From Phyllostachys edulis (lineage: Eukaryota; Streptophyta; Magnoliopsida; Poales; Poaceae): 64,000 bases of DNA. Shown piece after piece: positions 22,295 to 34,395 of the stretch. The position numbers and the translations under genes were made by a program. How positions within the stretch are numbered: the stretch's first letter is position 1; each line of letters starts with the position of its first letter. Under the pieces are notes generated by a model. It saw nothing but the letters and a program-made list of their open reading frames with translations, did no database searches and had not been told where the DNA came from. The stretch is from assembly GCA_036346405.1 (NCBI GenBank), contig CM070546.1, forward strand, positions 111,169,684 through 111,233,683. The letters run 5' to 3'.

Positions 22295-23264
22295 TGATGA
22301 AACACGGTGGCCCGATCTTCTGATAGGTTCGATTGATTTCGTCGTGAGGACATTGACACTTTGAGGCTTCCGACCCGCAGATCGTCACCTCGCAATTCGC
22401 TACACCCGCACGACTATCGTTATCAACCACGCTTGCACGCGATCGACCTTACCACGAGGGTTATAATTCCTGCAATCAATCAAAGAAACTCACAAGAACA
22501 AGGTAGATGCAATTTGAATTATATTGCGAATATAGATGAAGTTCACAAGTGGGGTTCCTCAAACCGAACAAGCGGTGAAACTGCAAAGTGGCAGAATAAT
22601 CTAAGAAAAATCCAACCCTAAACTGTGGCAGCTGCTGTAATATATAGTGGGGGAGAACATGAGGAGGTTGACCTAGGGTTGTGCTGCCATGTGGAGAGGC
22701 GTACACATCCTGGGCTTTGACCTCGCCACGCTTACAAGGCCTTATTAGGCCCAAAACTGTGACGCAGCACCTTATTTCAATGTCTCTGACCAACACCCAA
22801 CGTGGTCGTCACTAGTCGTGGGCCTGGTCGTAGGACTGGCCGTAGAGCTTGAGACCTGGTCATAGATCTGGCAGATCTGGTCGTAGAGCGGGTACACCTG
22901 GTCGTAGAGCTTGCAGATCGTAGGACTGGTCGTAGAGCTTGAGACCTGGTCGTAGATCTGGCAGATCTGGTCGTAGAGCGGGTACACCTGGTCGCAAAGC
23001 TTGTAGATCACAGAGAACTGGTCGTAGCCCTTGGGAACCTGGGCGTAGACGGTTTGGATCCTCCCCATTATTCCTAAGTAACATGAGATCACAATTTTTA
23101 GGTAGCATACCATTCTGCATAGATAAATTATTAGCACCTAGAAACGAGCTACCTCATAATTTAAGTGATGTGCACGAGCTCTTGTCATAGGACCTTGTAG
23201 TTTAGCAACCGGATCTGGAGGATGTTGTGTAGTGCGTGTATCCGAAGGAGTGATGTCCTCATCA
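22295..23264 (-). mobile_element. 3' LTR of CRM-like element C
   Basis: A 970-bp LTR from TGATGAAACA to CCTCATCA. The pair at 28966-29947 differs mostly by base substitutions (many C/T and G/A). The polyprotein frame continues into it. It holds a short tandem block (22820-23010) built on CTGGTCGTAG. Confidence 0.9.
22820..23010 (-). repeat. CTGGTCGTAG tandem block in LTR of C
   Basis: About ten copies of a 15-20 bp motif. On the minus strand they are readable in two frames as repeats of YDQ-V/I or of LRPG/LRPD. A matching block is in the other LTR at 29490-29720. It may extend the polyprotein or be chance. Confidence 0.65.
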
Positions 23265-24112
23265 TCCTCCCCCTCTTGAATTGGAGTCGTCCTCGACTCA
23301 AGCTCATCTTTTTCTCCCACGTATGGCTTCAAATCTGAAATGTTAAATGTAGGGCTAACCCCAAAATCTGCAGGTAGCTCCAATTGATATGCATTGTCAT
23401 TTATCTTTGCAATTATCTTAAATGGTCCATGAGCTCTAGGCATCAACTTTGATTTTCTTAATTCCATAAACCTATCCTTTCTCAAATGTACCCAAACTAA
23501 ATCACCTGGTTCAAATTTTATTTCTTTTCTACCTTTACTTCCAGCAACTCTATACTTTTCAGTCATATGCTCTATATTCTCTTTAGTTGTTTCATTTAAC
23601 TTAAGAATAAATTCAGTACGCTTCTTAGCATCTAAATTAACTCTTTCAGAGGTAGGCAAAGGTAGTAAATCAATAGGAGCACGGGGGTTAAAACCATACA
23701 CTACCTGAAACGGACTTACCTTGGTGGTGGAGTGTACCGACCTATTGTAAGCAAACTCAATATGCGGTAAACACTCTTCCCACATCTTCAAATTCTTCTT
23801 TAAAACAGCCCGCAACATGGTGGATAACGTGCGGTTGACAACCTCCGTTTGTCCATCAGTTTGGGGATGGCACGTAGTAGAAAATAGCAGCTTTGTCCCC
23901 AATTTGTTCCAAAGTGATCTCCAAAAGTGGCTCAAAAACTTCGCATCGCAATCCGAGACAATAATATCCTCCCAAGGGGCGCTAGGAATAGGAAGAGGCA
24001 TATAAAGTCCATGTGGATTGAGATGGGACTTAGCTTTGTTGCATGTAGTGCAATGAGCCACGAAGGCCGACATCGCTACCATCTTTGGCCAAAAGAAGTG
24101 GGCGGCTAGCAC
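23138..24112 (-). pseudogene. Integrase of element C with internal deletion, CR-type C terminus
   Basis: An open frame of 324 residues. It starts in the zinc-binding part (CTTCNKAK). It then jumps directly from APWEDI to IVSDCDAKF, skipping the stretch that holds the first catalytic Asp. The second Asp and the Glu (NGQTE-like, here DGQTEVVNR) are kept. The C terminus has FNISDLKPYV and then MTRARAHHLNYEV, typical of the CRM (centromeric retrotransposon) clade, which lacks a classical chromodomain. The last 42 codons lie inside the 3' LTR, as in CRM elements. Open but cannot be catalytic. Confidence 0.85.
23265..23284 (-). other. Polypurine tract of element C
   Basis: Minus strand reads CCAATTCAAGAGGGGGAGGA directly before the 3' LTR. 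Confidence 0.75.
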
Positions 24113-24179
24113 ATCTTCGCCTTCTTTGCTCTAAAATGCGCTATCAAACCTCCTCCATGCGCCTCCTGCAACAACAAAA

Positions 24180-25640
24180 AAGACGAACGGAGCTAGTTGA
24201 ACGCATAACTTGTTAGCACGATAGACTAAACCATCAATCACACATATTTATTCCATGTTTTCCTCCTTTACAATGTTCAAGCACTTCTTTAAAGTCCAAA
24301 TCAAGAGTATATAAATCTTTAATGGTCTCCAATCCAAAAATCTTATGATCAAGTTGAGATAACATGGTATAACGTCTAGAAAGTGCATCGGTAATCACAT
24401 TGTCCTTACCTTTCTTATGCTTTATGACATATGGAAATGACTCAATAAATTCTACCCAATTAGCATATCGTTTATTCAGTTTAGCTTGACTTCTAATATG
24501 TTTTAGCGATTCATGATCGGAATGTATAACAAATTCTTTGGGCCATAGATAATGTTGCCAAGTTTGAAGCACACCTAACTAAAGCATACAATTCTTTATC
24601 ATAGGTAGAATAATTCAGACTAGGCCCATTTAATTTCTCACTTTGAAATATGCAACCGCTTACCTTCTTGAATCAAGACACCATCTATCCCAATCCCGCT
24701 AGCGCCACATTCAATCTCAAAAGTCTTACCAAAATCGGGAGTTGGAGTAGGGTGCCGTGGTGAGCTTCTCTTTAATAAATTGAATGTCTTTTCTTGCGCA
24801 GTCCCCATTGGTAAGGCACTCCTTTCTTTGTCAATTCATTCAAAGGTGCGGCAATGGTGCTGAAATCCCGCACAAAACGCCGATAGAATCCAGAAGGCCG
24901 TGGAAGCTCCTCACCGTGACACGATGGTAGGCGTCGCCACTTTGGATGGCTGCAATCTTTGCCTCATCCACCTCAATTCCTGTGGTGTCACAACATAACC
25001 AAGAAACGCAACTCGATCGGTGCAAAAGGTGCACTTCTCGAGGTTACCAAACAAACATGCATCTCTCAAAGCATTAAAAACAGCACGATATGATTCAAGT
25101 GTAGCTCATGTGACTTGCTATAAATCAAGGTATCATCAAAATATACCACCACAAATTTTCCAATGAAAGAACGTAAACCTCGCTCATCAATCGCATAAAA
25201 GTACTAGGTGCGTTAGTTAGACCAAAAGACATTACTAACCACTCATATAGTCCGAACTTAGTTTTAAAAGCGCCTTCCATTCATCTCCCAATTTCATTCT
25301 AATCTGTGGTAACCACTCATAAGTCAATCTTTGTGAAAATAATAGAACCACTCAACTCATCAAGCATGTCGCCTAGCCTAGGAATAGGATGATGATACCT
25401 TATGGTAATATTATTAATGGCTCTACAATCAACACACATATGCCAACTACCGTCTTTCTTAGGAACCAATGAACAGAACAAAGACAAGGACTAAGGCTTT
25501 CTCAGACGCACTACCACGGTCCAAAAGATCTTGGACCTGTCGCTGAATTTCTTAGTCTCCTCCGGATTGGTCCTATATGCAAAGATGGTTTGGTAAAGTC
25601 GCTCCCGAATCAAATCAATTTGATGCTCTATCCTCGAATA
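24180..25640 (-). pseudogene. RT and RNase H of element C, frameshifted
   Basis: Read leftwards from 25640. CVDCRAINNITIRYHHPIPR (near 25420), FTKIDL followed by a stop, FGLTNAP (near 25220) and YFDDTLIYS (near 25140) identify reverse transcriptase in several frames. RNase H follows at 24234-24600 (FVIHSDHESLKHI and VITDALSRR). Multiple stops and frame changes between 24600 and 25640 make it inactive. Confidence 0.8.
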
Positions 25641-25660
25641 GGTGGTAATCCCGGGGTATC

Positions 25661-26200
25661 TCACCGAAATACATCCACATACTCCCGCAAAAGGTTAGCA
25701 ACAAATAGGAGGCAAAGAGCTAGATATATCCTCAAGTGAAAATAACGATCTTTGCATAACAAAGCATAACATGGCAGCTCATTATCACAAATTTTAGCAA
25801 GTTCAGATTTAGTAGCAAGCATAACACACCCCTTCAATTTAATCCCTCGACTTAGCACTAGGCGCCACTTTCTCCCTTTAGGTGGGAAAACATGTTTTGC
25901 TACTTGCTGATTTTCATAATCATGTTCATTGGTGTTTCTTTCATTTTTAGCACGCTCTATTTCATCTTTCACAATTTCAGCTGGTGTCAAAGGCATCAAC
26001 TTAATCTTCTTACCCCTATGTGAGAACGAGTAGGTATTAGCTCTACCATGGTGCAAAACATCATTATCATATATCCAAGGCCTACCGAGCAACAAAGAGC
26101 ATGCTTGCATCGGCACTACATCAAAGTCGGTACTATCTTTGTAATTACCAGCTGAAAATTGCACTCTCACAACTTGGTTTACCTTTAACTTACCACACGA
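25661..26200 (-). pseudogene. Protease to RT linker of element C
   Basis: Open for 169 residues and containing DFDVVPMQACSLLLGRPW, the conserved distal motif of gypsy-type proteases. The DSG active-site region should be just right of it (26200-26420), where IIDGGSCNNLAS is readable in another frame, so a frameshift separates them. Confidence 0.7.
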
Positions 26201-26465
26201 ATTGAACCATTGGATGTAGTAGGGATGTGGGTGTGGCTATGCGGCCAAGCCAAGCTTCTTGACCATCTCGAACTTGCAAGGTTATTGCAGCTCCCTCCAT
26301 CAATGATTACTCTGCAGCTCTCTCCTTCACGAGAATCTGGTTTGAAACAAGTTGTGCCGCTGATTTTGCTCCGCCTTCCACTTGTGCGCCAAAGACTCGC
26401 TGCACAACAAGGCTCATATGATTCCGGTGTCAACAAAGACTACTTGTTCCTCTACATCATCAAGA

Positions 26466-27737
26466 TCACCGTCTGCTCGTCTCCTCCACTGCAATGTTAG
26501 CCGCAAGTACATATTCATCCTTAATATCACTAGCACTTACATAACCTCTCGTCATGATGGCAAGGTATGCTCGCTGACTTGGGTAGTCCCTCATGACATG
26601 GCCAATTCCCTTGCAACGGTGGCAAATAATCCCAGTCGTACGGCCCGTGGAAGCAACCGAAGAAGAACTCTTGGCTGGGGCATGCACACTAGTAGATTTG
26701 CTTACCTCGGGGGCATGTGATGGTGTCGGAGGTGCTGCTGAACGTGCCCTACTCGAGGAGGGGGAAGCAGACCGTGTAACCGAAGGTGGGACTGTTTTAA
26801 GTTGCCCCGGCGTTGTTCTTGGTGTAGGATTGCTTCCAAAATTGTTCCTTGGCCTCTACTGTCGTCCCTGCAATTCCTTTTCTGCCAAACATGCAAGTTG
26901 AAACAATCTAGGGACACTATCATATTCTTTGTAATCAACTATGTCCTGAATTTCACGTGTTAATCCTCCATAAAAATGTGCCATCGCAGCCTCTTCATCC
27001 TCAATAATATCATAACGCAACATACTAATTTGTAGCTCCTGATAATATTCTTCTACGGATCTATTGCCTTGGTTTAAGCGCTGCAATTTCTTAAGCAAGT
27101 CACGTTTAAAAGAAGGTGAAACAAATCTGTTATGCATAGCAACCTTTAAAGCATCCCAAGTAGTAGGCACTAATCCATCATTGCATACCCTATTCCACCA
27201 AATGATGGCAAAGTTTTTAAATTCACTTGTGGCTTGTCTAACTCTATGCACTTCAGGAACTAAGTGAGCATTAAATTTCTGTTCTACCATCAACTCCCAA
27301 TCTAGATATGTTTCAGCATCATAAATACCCACAAAAGATGGTATAGTGAACTTGACTTTAGCATATGGATCATCATTAACACGTGCATTATGTTGCTGAG
27401 CGTTATTACCTCTCATATCTTGACGGTTGAAGTTCAACCGATTCCGTTGTCGTGCATCAAAGGCGTCGTGGTTGTGCATCCCATTTTCATTGTCAAACTC
27501 ACGGTCTTGGGCTGCACCATGAGGATCCACACGCCCATTGTTCGGTGGTTGATTGGCCAAACCATCAATGCGTGTATTGAGCATTGCGATACTATCATTG
27601 AGTTGCTGCAGTGTAGCATTTGTTTCTGCAAACTTCCTATCAATGTCGTCATTAATAGCATGGCGGTGCTCATCCAACACCCTTGTGAGCTCTTTCCTCA
27701 AAACACACTCTTGCCCTTCCAATTCCTCACCTGCCAT
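26466..27737 (-). pseudogene. gag of CRM-like element C
   Basis: Starts at the ATG at 27737 (MAGEELEGQE). A predicted coiled-coil-like stretch at residues 25-60 is followed by the capsid domain (IPSFVGIYDAETYLDWEL, then SVEEYYQELQ and MAHFYGGLTREIQDIVDYKEY), which matches the CRM-type gag pattern I know. The first 293 residues are open. The nucleocapsid knuckle is in a second frame at 26466-26687, and its last cysteine is changed: CHRCKGIGHVMRDY instead of CX2CX4HX4C. Located correctly between primer site and protease. Confidence 0.8.
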
Positions 27738-28129
27738 GGTTAGTAGAAGACAAAAGACAACACAAAGATATTATACCTATCAACTACTAGGTGGTGGGAG
27801 GTGGGATCACACACTCTCAAACGTCTTACCAAGCTATTATGAATTTCTTACCAATTGCAGCAGGTGCTATGATCGGAGAAGGTGGGATGTATGACCGCGG
27901 CGGAGGCAAATGCGAGAATCCAAATCTGAGGGTCGAAAGTATGTGGAGCTCGGACAGGCAAAATTTAGTAGCAAGGAATAGCAGTAATGAAATCAGATTA
28001 GCAAAGCTGAATCAAAGTCCACGGTACTCGTCACAGTTGCTGGCCCAAACGCGTTCCTAGAACTAGCTCAAGTAAGCCGAAATACAAGCACAATGGAACA
28101 AAATTCGCAAGGCAACTGATTTCTCCTGT

Positions 28130-28640
28130 GAGTGGTCATGGACCAACTGTAGGTTGTCGTGAGCCACCTGAGGGTGGTCGTAGACCAACTAAGGGTGGTC
28201 GTGAGCCAACTGGGGGTGGTCTCTTTTTTTTTGCTTTTTTTTTGACTACCTAAACCCAACCTAGGGTTCCTCTTTTTTTTTTTGCAAAAGTGACCTTGAC
28301 TCACAACTCTTCAAAACCCTCTTCTAGGTCTAGGGATATATATAGGTCACAAACTTTTTTCCGGAGAGCAGGGGTATAAAGGTAATAAAAAGATACTCTC
28401 TCTCTCTCTCTGAACTTTGGCTAGGTGGTCGAAAGGGGGTTGGTCGAATCCGAGCAGGTGGTCGAACTCGAGGAGGTGGTCGAATCCGACTGGGTGGTCG
28501 AACCCGAGGAGGTGGTCGAATCCGACTGGGTGGTCGAACCCGAGGAGGTGGTCGAACACGAGTAGGTGGTCGAATCCGACTGGGTGGTCGAACCCGAGGA
28601 GGTGGTCCAATCCGACTAGGTGGTGGTCGTATGAGGGGGG
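28130..28640 (-). repeat. GGTGGTCG tandem repeats in leader of C
   Basis: Two blocks. 28130-28220 has a 30-bp unit with GTGGTCGTGAGCCAACTG. 28430-28625 has about eleven 17-18 bp units alternating GGTGGTCGAACCCGAGGA and GGTGGTCGAATCCGACTG. They lie between the primer site and gag, so in the untranslated leader. A (CT)n run is at 28395-28411. Confidence 0.8.
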
Positions 28641-28945
28641 GTGTCACGATCTCGGCTATACCAGACAAAATAAAAGATGCAACCAAGGGCAGGTCGAGAT
28701 TCGCGATGACTAAAACAGCAAAGACTCGACACTAGAAACTAGATCACGACGACTAGACCAGCAACAAAGACACCGACGATGGACTCGAATTCAACAACGC
28801 GAAAACTGAAAACACAATCTGCGAAGGCACAAAGTGGTTTGGACAATGAAGAACTAAGATCTAAAACTTTTGTGGGGCAATTTTACGACTCTAGGTGATG
28901 AAAAACAACTAAAAAAAGGGATAAATGAGATTACCTAACGGGCAA

Positions 28946-28963
28946 CCTGGTGCTCTGATACCA
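28946..28963 (-). other. Primer-binding site of element C
   Basis: Minus strand reads TGGTATCAGAGCACCAGG, a perfect 12-base match to the tRNA-Met complement, two bases from the LTR end at 28966. Confidence 0.9.
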
Positions 28964-28965
28964 CT

Positions 28966-29947
28966 TGATAAAACATGATGGCCCGATCTTCCGATAGGTT
29001 CGATTGATTTCGTCGTGAGGACGTTGACGCTTTGAGGCTTCCGACCCGCATATCGTCACCTCGCAATTCGCTACACCCGCACGACTATCGTTATCAACCA
29101 CGCTTGCATGCGATCGACCTTACCACGAGGGTTATAATTCCTGCAAGCAATCGAAGCAACTCACAAGAACAAGGTAGATGCAATCTGAATTATATTGCGA
29201 ATATAGATGAAGTTCACAAGTGAGGTTCCTCAAACTGAACAAGCGGCGAAACTGCAAAGTGGCAGAATAATCTAAGAAAACCCAACCCTAAACTGTGGCG
29301 GTTGCTGCAATATATAGGGGAGGAGAACATGAGGAGGTTGACCTAGGGTTGTAATGCCATGTGGAGAGGCGTACACATCCTGGGCTTTGACCTCGCCACG
29401 CTTACAAGGCCTTATTAGGCCCAAAACTGTGACGCAGCACCTTATTTCAATGTCTCTGACCAACACCCAACGTGGTCGTCACTGGTCGTGGGCCTGGTCG
29501 TAGGACTAGTCGTAGAGCTTGAAACCTGGTCATAGATCTGGCAGATCTGGTCGTAGAGCGGGTACACCTGGTCGTAGAGCTTGCATATCGTAGGATTGGT
29601 CGTAGGACTGGTCGTAGAGCTTGAGACCTGATCGTAGATCTAGCAGATCTGGTCGTAGAGCGAGTACACCTGGTCGCAGAGCTTGCAGATCACAGAGAAC
29701 TGGTCGTGGCCCTTGGGAACCTGGGCGTAGATGGTTTGGATCCTCCCCATTATTCCTAAGTAACAGAAGATCACAATTTTTAGGTAGCATACCATTCTGC
29801 ATAGATAAATTATTAGCACCTAGAAACGAGCTCACCTCATAATTTAAGTGACGTGCACGAGCTCTTGTCATAGAACCTTGTAGTTTAGCAACCGGATCTG
29901 GAGGATGTTGTGTAGTGCGTGTATCCGAAGGAGTGATGTCCTCATCA
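28966..29947 (-). mobile_element. 5' LTR of CRM-like element C
   Basis: Pairs with 22295-23264. 982 bp, TGATAAAACA to CCTCATCA. The tandem CTGGTCGTAG block is slightly longer here (extra copy near 29590-29610). Confidence 0.9.
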
Positions 29948-30446
29948 TCAATTCCATATTCACTTAGTCAAATTTACCATCATTGAATCATGTGATCAAG
30001 AGACATCGCATAACTAAAGCATGTCTAAGCAATATACGCACCCATGTTGGTATCTCAAAAATGTCTAACTAAGATTACCCAACCTATGGTATCCAAGGGT
30101 ACATGTCAACATGTCAATCACAAGTATTCAATGAGTCATACTGTCGCGTAGGTATTTAGCTATTTCTCAAACCATTTTTATACAATTAGCTATGCATGTT
30201 GGTGTAAAATAATATAATTTTGCAAACTGGGTAAGACATGATCAAAGGTCTACGACTTGCCTTCGTTGAAGAGTTGAGAAGCTTCGGTCGAGATTGCCAA
30301 GTCCAAGAACTATTCAGAGAGGTCAGAATCTACATGTGCTAAAAGAGCCATATAAATACAACAAATCCAAATGAAAACCAAAAACTACCAAACTAGAACC
30401 AAAAGAAAGGCACTGAAATAGATGAATTAGGAACGGGCTCTCAATA

Positions 30447-30622
30447 GGAGGTCCAACTGAGAGGGTGGTCGAGGGAGGTCCTGAGGTCAAGGGAGGTCCT
30501 AAGGAGGAAGTCTTGAGGAGGTCAAGGGAGGTCCTGAGGAGGAGGTCTTGAGGAGGTCAAGGGAGGTCCTGAGGAGGAGGTCAAGGGAGGTTCTGAGGAG
30601 GAGGTTCTGAGGTCAAACGAAG
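30447..30622. repeat. GGAGGTC tandem block in LTR B
   Basis: Repeats of GGAGGTCAAGGGAGGTCCTGA with about 27-50 bp spacing, five to six copies. Related in its core to the arrays of LTR D (11030-12560) and of A. Confidence 0.7.
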
Positions 30623-30752
30623 GGTACGACTACTCAACATGGTCGTACGAAGAATACAAAAGGGGTACGACTACCCAACGTGGTCATAAGAGGGATACAC
30701 TACGCAACGAGGTCGTGAGAGTAAAAGGAGAACAGGCATGGAGATACTCACC

Positions 30753-30869
<117 letters not shown>

Positions 30870-31369
30870 AGAAGACAAGAGGAGGACAACAAATGGCACG
30901 GCGCTCTGGTGAATCCTTCCGGCAATGAGGTGGTCGAAGACAGCCTTGAGCTCAATGAGCTCCTTGGCGATGAGGAGGCGGCAAGCGCTTCCAGTGGACT
31001 CCTTGGCGACGGGGAGGCGACGGCGTAAGCTTCAGCAGACGGTGGGGAAACTTCAAGCATAGTGAAACTGGGCGAGAGCAAGAGAGTTTGGTGAGGAAAA
31101 AGGAGATGAAAGAGGGCAGCTCAGGCTTTTATAGCCAGGGGAGACGGGGAGAGTCGCTGAGAGACTCAGAAGCGCACGTGATCAAGGGTAGGTGAAGGAG
31201 GAGATGGGGGCAGTAGGGGAGGAGACAAGAGGGGGAACGGGTACTACAGAAGTGACAACATTTAATGCGACACAACAACATTTAATGCGCGAAAAGTTTT
31301 GTGTCAGCAGTGACGTGACGGGAGGAAGAAGAAGGTGAGCAGGGCTGATAGGTGGGGCTAGTCAAAACT

Positions 31370-31600
31370 TGGGTGGGTGGTCCAACCAAAGGGGAGGTCG
31401 TGACCAAAGGGGGGTCGTGACCAGAGGGGTGGTCGTGACCAAAGGGGGGGTCGTGACCAGAGGGGTGGTCGTGACCAGTCTCCAGGACCACTCGGAGGTC
31501 TTCTAGGACCACCCGGGTGGTCTTGGACAGAGGGTGAGGTCCAAACGAGAGGGAGGTCTGGACTGAGGGAGAGGTCCAAACGAGAGGAAGGTCTGGACTG
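31370..31600. repeat. GGTCGTGACC and GGAGGTCTGGAC blocks in LTR B
   Basis: First half: palindromic GGTCGTGACC-like boxes every 20-26 bp (31395-31475). Second half: 40-bp units with GAGGTCTGGACTGAGGGAGA (31550-31600). Confidence 0.7.
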
Positions 31601-31820
31601 AGGGAGAAAAAGGAGCGAACAGAGAAAAGGGATTTCAACCCCAGAAAACTCCAACAGACTTAGAATAAACCAAACTTTGGATTAGTTGAAGTTGGATTAA
31701 TTCATATTAAATGGCTTTTAATTTGCAAAATCTCAAGTTAAGCTTTAGCAAATCAACAAACCAAATGGTCATTTTTATTTTCAAAAATTTTCAGAAAGCC
31801 CGAAAAATTGGGATGTTACA

Positions 31821-32472
31821 TTCATCAAAATACAGCATAACAAGGCAACACATAAATATACAATAAAATATAATCTACAGGAATGTCAATTTACAATAAA
31901 GTCATGCAAAGTGCAAGTAGAGAGTCAGTCATCCATCCAATGGTACAGGCGTAATTCAAATTAGTAAGTAGCTACATTAGAAGATCCATTTCGCCAGAAT
32001 AAGCTCAAGGAATTGCAACATGTGATGAAAAAACAAAAGATTTGACAAGCCAGGACTAGCTAGGGGAGGAGGTAGCCGGGAGGAGGGCAGCAGCCGCGGG
32101 TGAGATCCAGATCTGAAGCCAGGAAGGAGGGCACAGGGGAGGAGCTACGCGCCGGAGAGGAGGTAGCCGGGGAGGTGGTGGTGGCCGCTGGAAGAGGAGT
32201 GAGCCGGGGAGGAGGTGGTGGGCGGGCGGGCGTGGGAGGAGGGAGCCGAGCGGACGTGCGTGGGAGGGGGGAGGTGGTGGGGGTTTTATGGAGTGGCATT
32301 CGGCAGAGTAATTACCCTTGAACTTCGGGTGTAATTTCGGAATGGAGGCTGCGGCTTCCGCATGTTGTAACACGAAGCCGCTTCGGTGAAAAGCGGCTGT
32401 GAAAAGCCTCCCATTTGGGACAACTTCCGGCTTTTTCAGGCGAAAAGCCGAAGCCGTCCCAAATAGGCCCTA
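31821..32472. other. Unassigned DNA with G-rich block and transposon-like terminus
   Basis: 31821-32050 is AT-rich with nothing recognised. 32053-32290 is a G-rich low-complexity block (GGAGGTAGCCGGGGAGG-like) readable as Pro/Ser/Arg frames on the minus strand, with no known family. 32390-32472 ends CCCAAATAGGCCC followed by TAA. This resembles the GGGCCTATTTGGG terminal repeats of grass MITEs, but no left partner was found. An inner hairpin-like set of GAAGCCG / CGGCTTC words spans 32345-32455. Confidence 0.45.
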
Positions 32473-32479
32473 AAGCTAG

Positions 32480-34395
32480 TACCATTGTGATTTCGGGCGA
32501 CCAACCTGTTTACATCAAATCTGTGGATATCATGGGGATATGTGTACGATCTTAGGATGATGTTACAATTGGCAATGTCGTTAAAGGTTTGTCGAAACAG
32601 CGTTTTTAGCAAGTGTCAAGATAATTGGTCATACCGGCGTGTAAGTCACGGTACGACCGCAGTGCGGTAGTACCGGCTTGTATAGGGTGGCAGTACCACA
32701 TCACGATATGACCGTTTGAGTAGCGGTATGGCATTTCCAAAGAGGATGTTTTTTGGGAGTTTTGGATTTCCTTGAGAAGCGGTACGACCGCGGTGCGGTA
32801 ATACCGGCTCTTACTGGGCGGTAGTACCAATTCTGTTTCTAAGTTTCGGTTAACTTAGAGAATTGTTTTTGGGTTAGGTCAAGTTCATGGGTTTCATGGC
32901 ATATGTGTTGCATGATGCATGTTTTGACTAACGTGGGTCAAGTTGTGAAGAATTTGTTCCCGGAATCGATCTCTTTGTTTATTGTTGTGCAGGTTGCTTG
33001 GAGGTCAATGACGGTCAACGGCGAGGATGATCGGGACTAAGCTTGGAGAGCTGAGGTCCAGAACGATCGGGGATGCCGCGTGAAGTCAATGGAGTCAAGC
33101 ATGGCGCAAGAGGGACAAAGGTGACCAAACGGGCAGTTCGGTGCGACGGGTTGGATCAAGCGGCGCGGAGGTCGGTGCAAGTGCCATGGTGGTTTCGGTG
33201 GGAGCCGGATGGGAGAGACTTGCCGACATGATGAGAGCCGTTGGATCAACTTACACGTGGCGAAGCATGGAAGTGCTTCACGAAGATGGGACTCGGTCTT
33301 TGCAAAAAGATCGAGAAGGGATATTTTGGTAATTTTACCAAATACCGCCTTGGTGACCTTTTGCCAACCCGCGGCGCAAGACAACGCATGATGAAGCGGA
33401 TTAGGTCAAGAAGAGATGAAGACGACGCTTTAAAATACGTGCATATGTGACCCGTTTGTGTGTGGGCCTTAACGGGGGCCCATTAGGGTTAATGCTTCTA
33501 GAAGGTCTAAGCCTCCACTATAAATAGAGGAGGGAGGTGGCTGCACCCCCTTCAACCCTTTCATTGTTTTGAAACCCTAGTTTGCTTAGGGAGAGGATTA
33601 GTAGAGGTTAGGGAGAGTTGGATTTGATTTCGTGGTCATGTATTGAGTCTTTGTCCTCCATTGATGGAGTGGCTGTAAACTAATACCATATCAAATCAAT
33701 CTAAGAAAAGATTGCTCAAAGATGTGTCTCTTTGCTTTCCTTCTCTCTATTTGATGATTTTGAGTCTTTCTTTGATTCACGAGTTTTCTTTTGGTTTCTT
33801 GTCTTGATCTAGCTTGCTGTGACATGTGGGAATACATCTAGGATCATCTTGATCATCAATCACCCACGAGCAAGTGTTTCGATCATATTTTGGTTTTGAC
33901 TCGGTTTTTGGAGCAACCTTCGTTCGAACGGATAAAGGTCAGAACTTTGGCAAGAATCTTCACGATCGTTGTATGGAATAGGTTCCTGACATCCTTAGGA
34001 AGGCGTGTTTCAAGTTTCGTGAAGTTTGGAGTTACGGATCAAAAGTTACGTCAATTTTTGATTTCGTTTTCATGCTATTTACTATTCATTCGCCTGATTT
34101 TATTGTTCACCGTGGTACAACCGGCACTGTTCATCCGGTTGTTCCGATTTTCGGTAAGGTCGGCACTATTCATCCGTACAACCGGTACTGTTCAGCAGAC
34201 TGTTCTTTTTATTTTTGGTCGTTTCTTTTAGGGGTTTGAAGGGGATTCAGTACAAGTCTTCCGCTACACTTATATATATTGATCTTCATAGTTCTCATAG
34301 CTATTGGAGTCAATATCATGTTTGAATCCGATCAAAGCGAAAAATAGATAGTGCTCCTATTCACACCCCCTCTATTCGCCGTTTCGGTCCAATAA
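32480..34395 (+). mobile_element. Copia-like LTR fragment, plus strand
   Basis: No coding region, but LTR-like layout: upstream DNA with two GGTACGACCGC/GCGGTAGTACC inverted repeats (32650-32680, 32780-32820), a TATA box (33519-33526), a leader with AAACCCTAGTTTGCTTAGGG, and a tail with CACCCCCTCTATTCGCC near 34365, a text common at copia LTR ends. Short CGGCACTGTTCATCCG-type repeats lie at 34105-34200. Borders not fixed. Confidence 0.4.
33519..33526 (+). promoter_or_regulatory. TATA box of copia-like LTR
   Basis: CTATAAATAG about 40 bp before a CCCTTCAACC leader. Confidence 0.5.

Noticed and set aside
28347..28713. Frames with FDHLLGFDHPV or RWSNPTGWSNP repeats
   Set aside because: Minisatellite in the leader of element C, open on both strands; not a gene.
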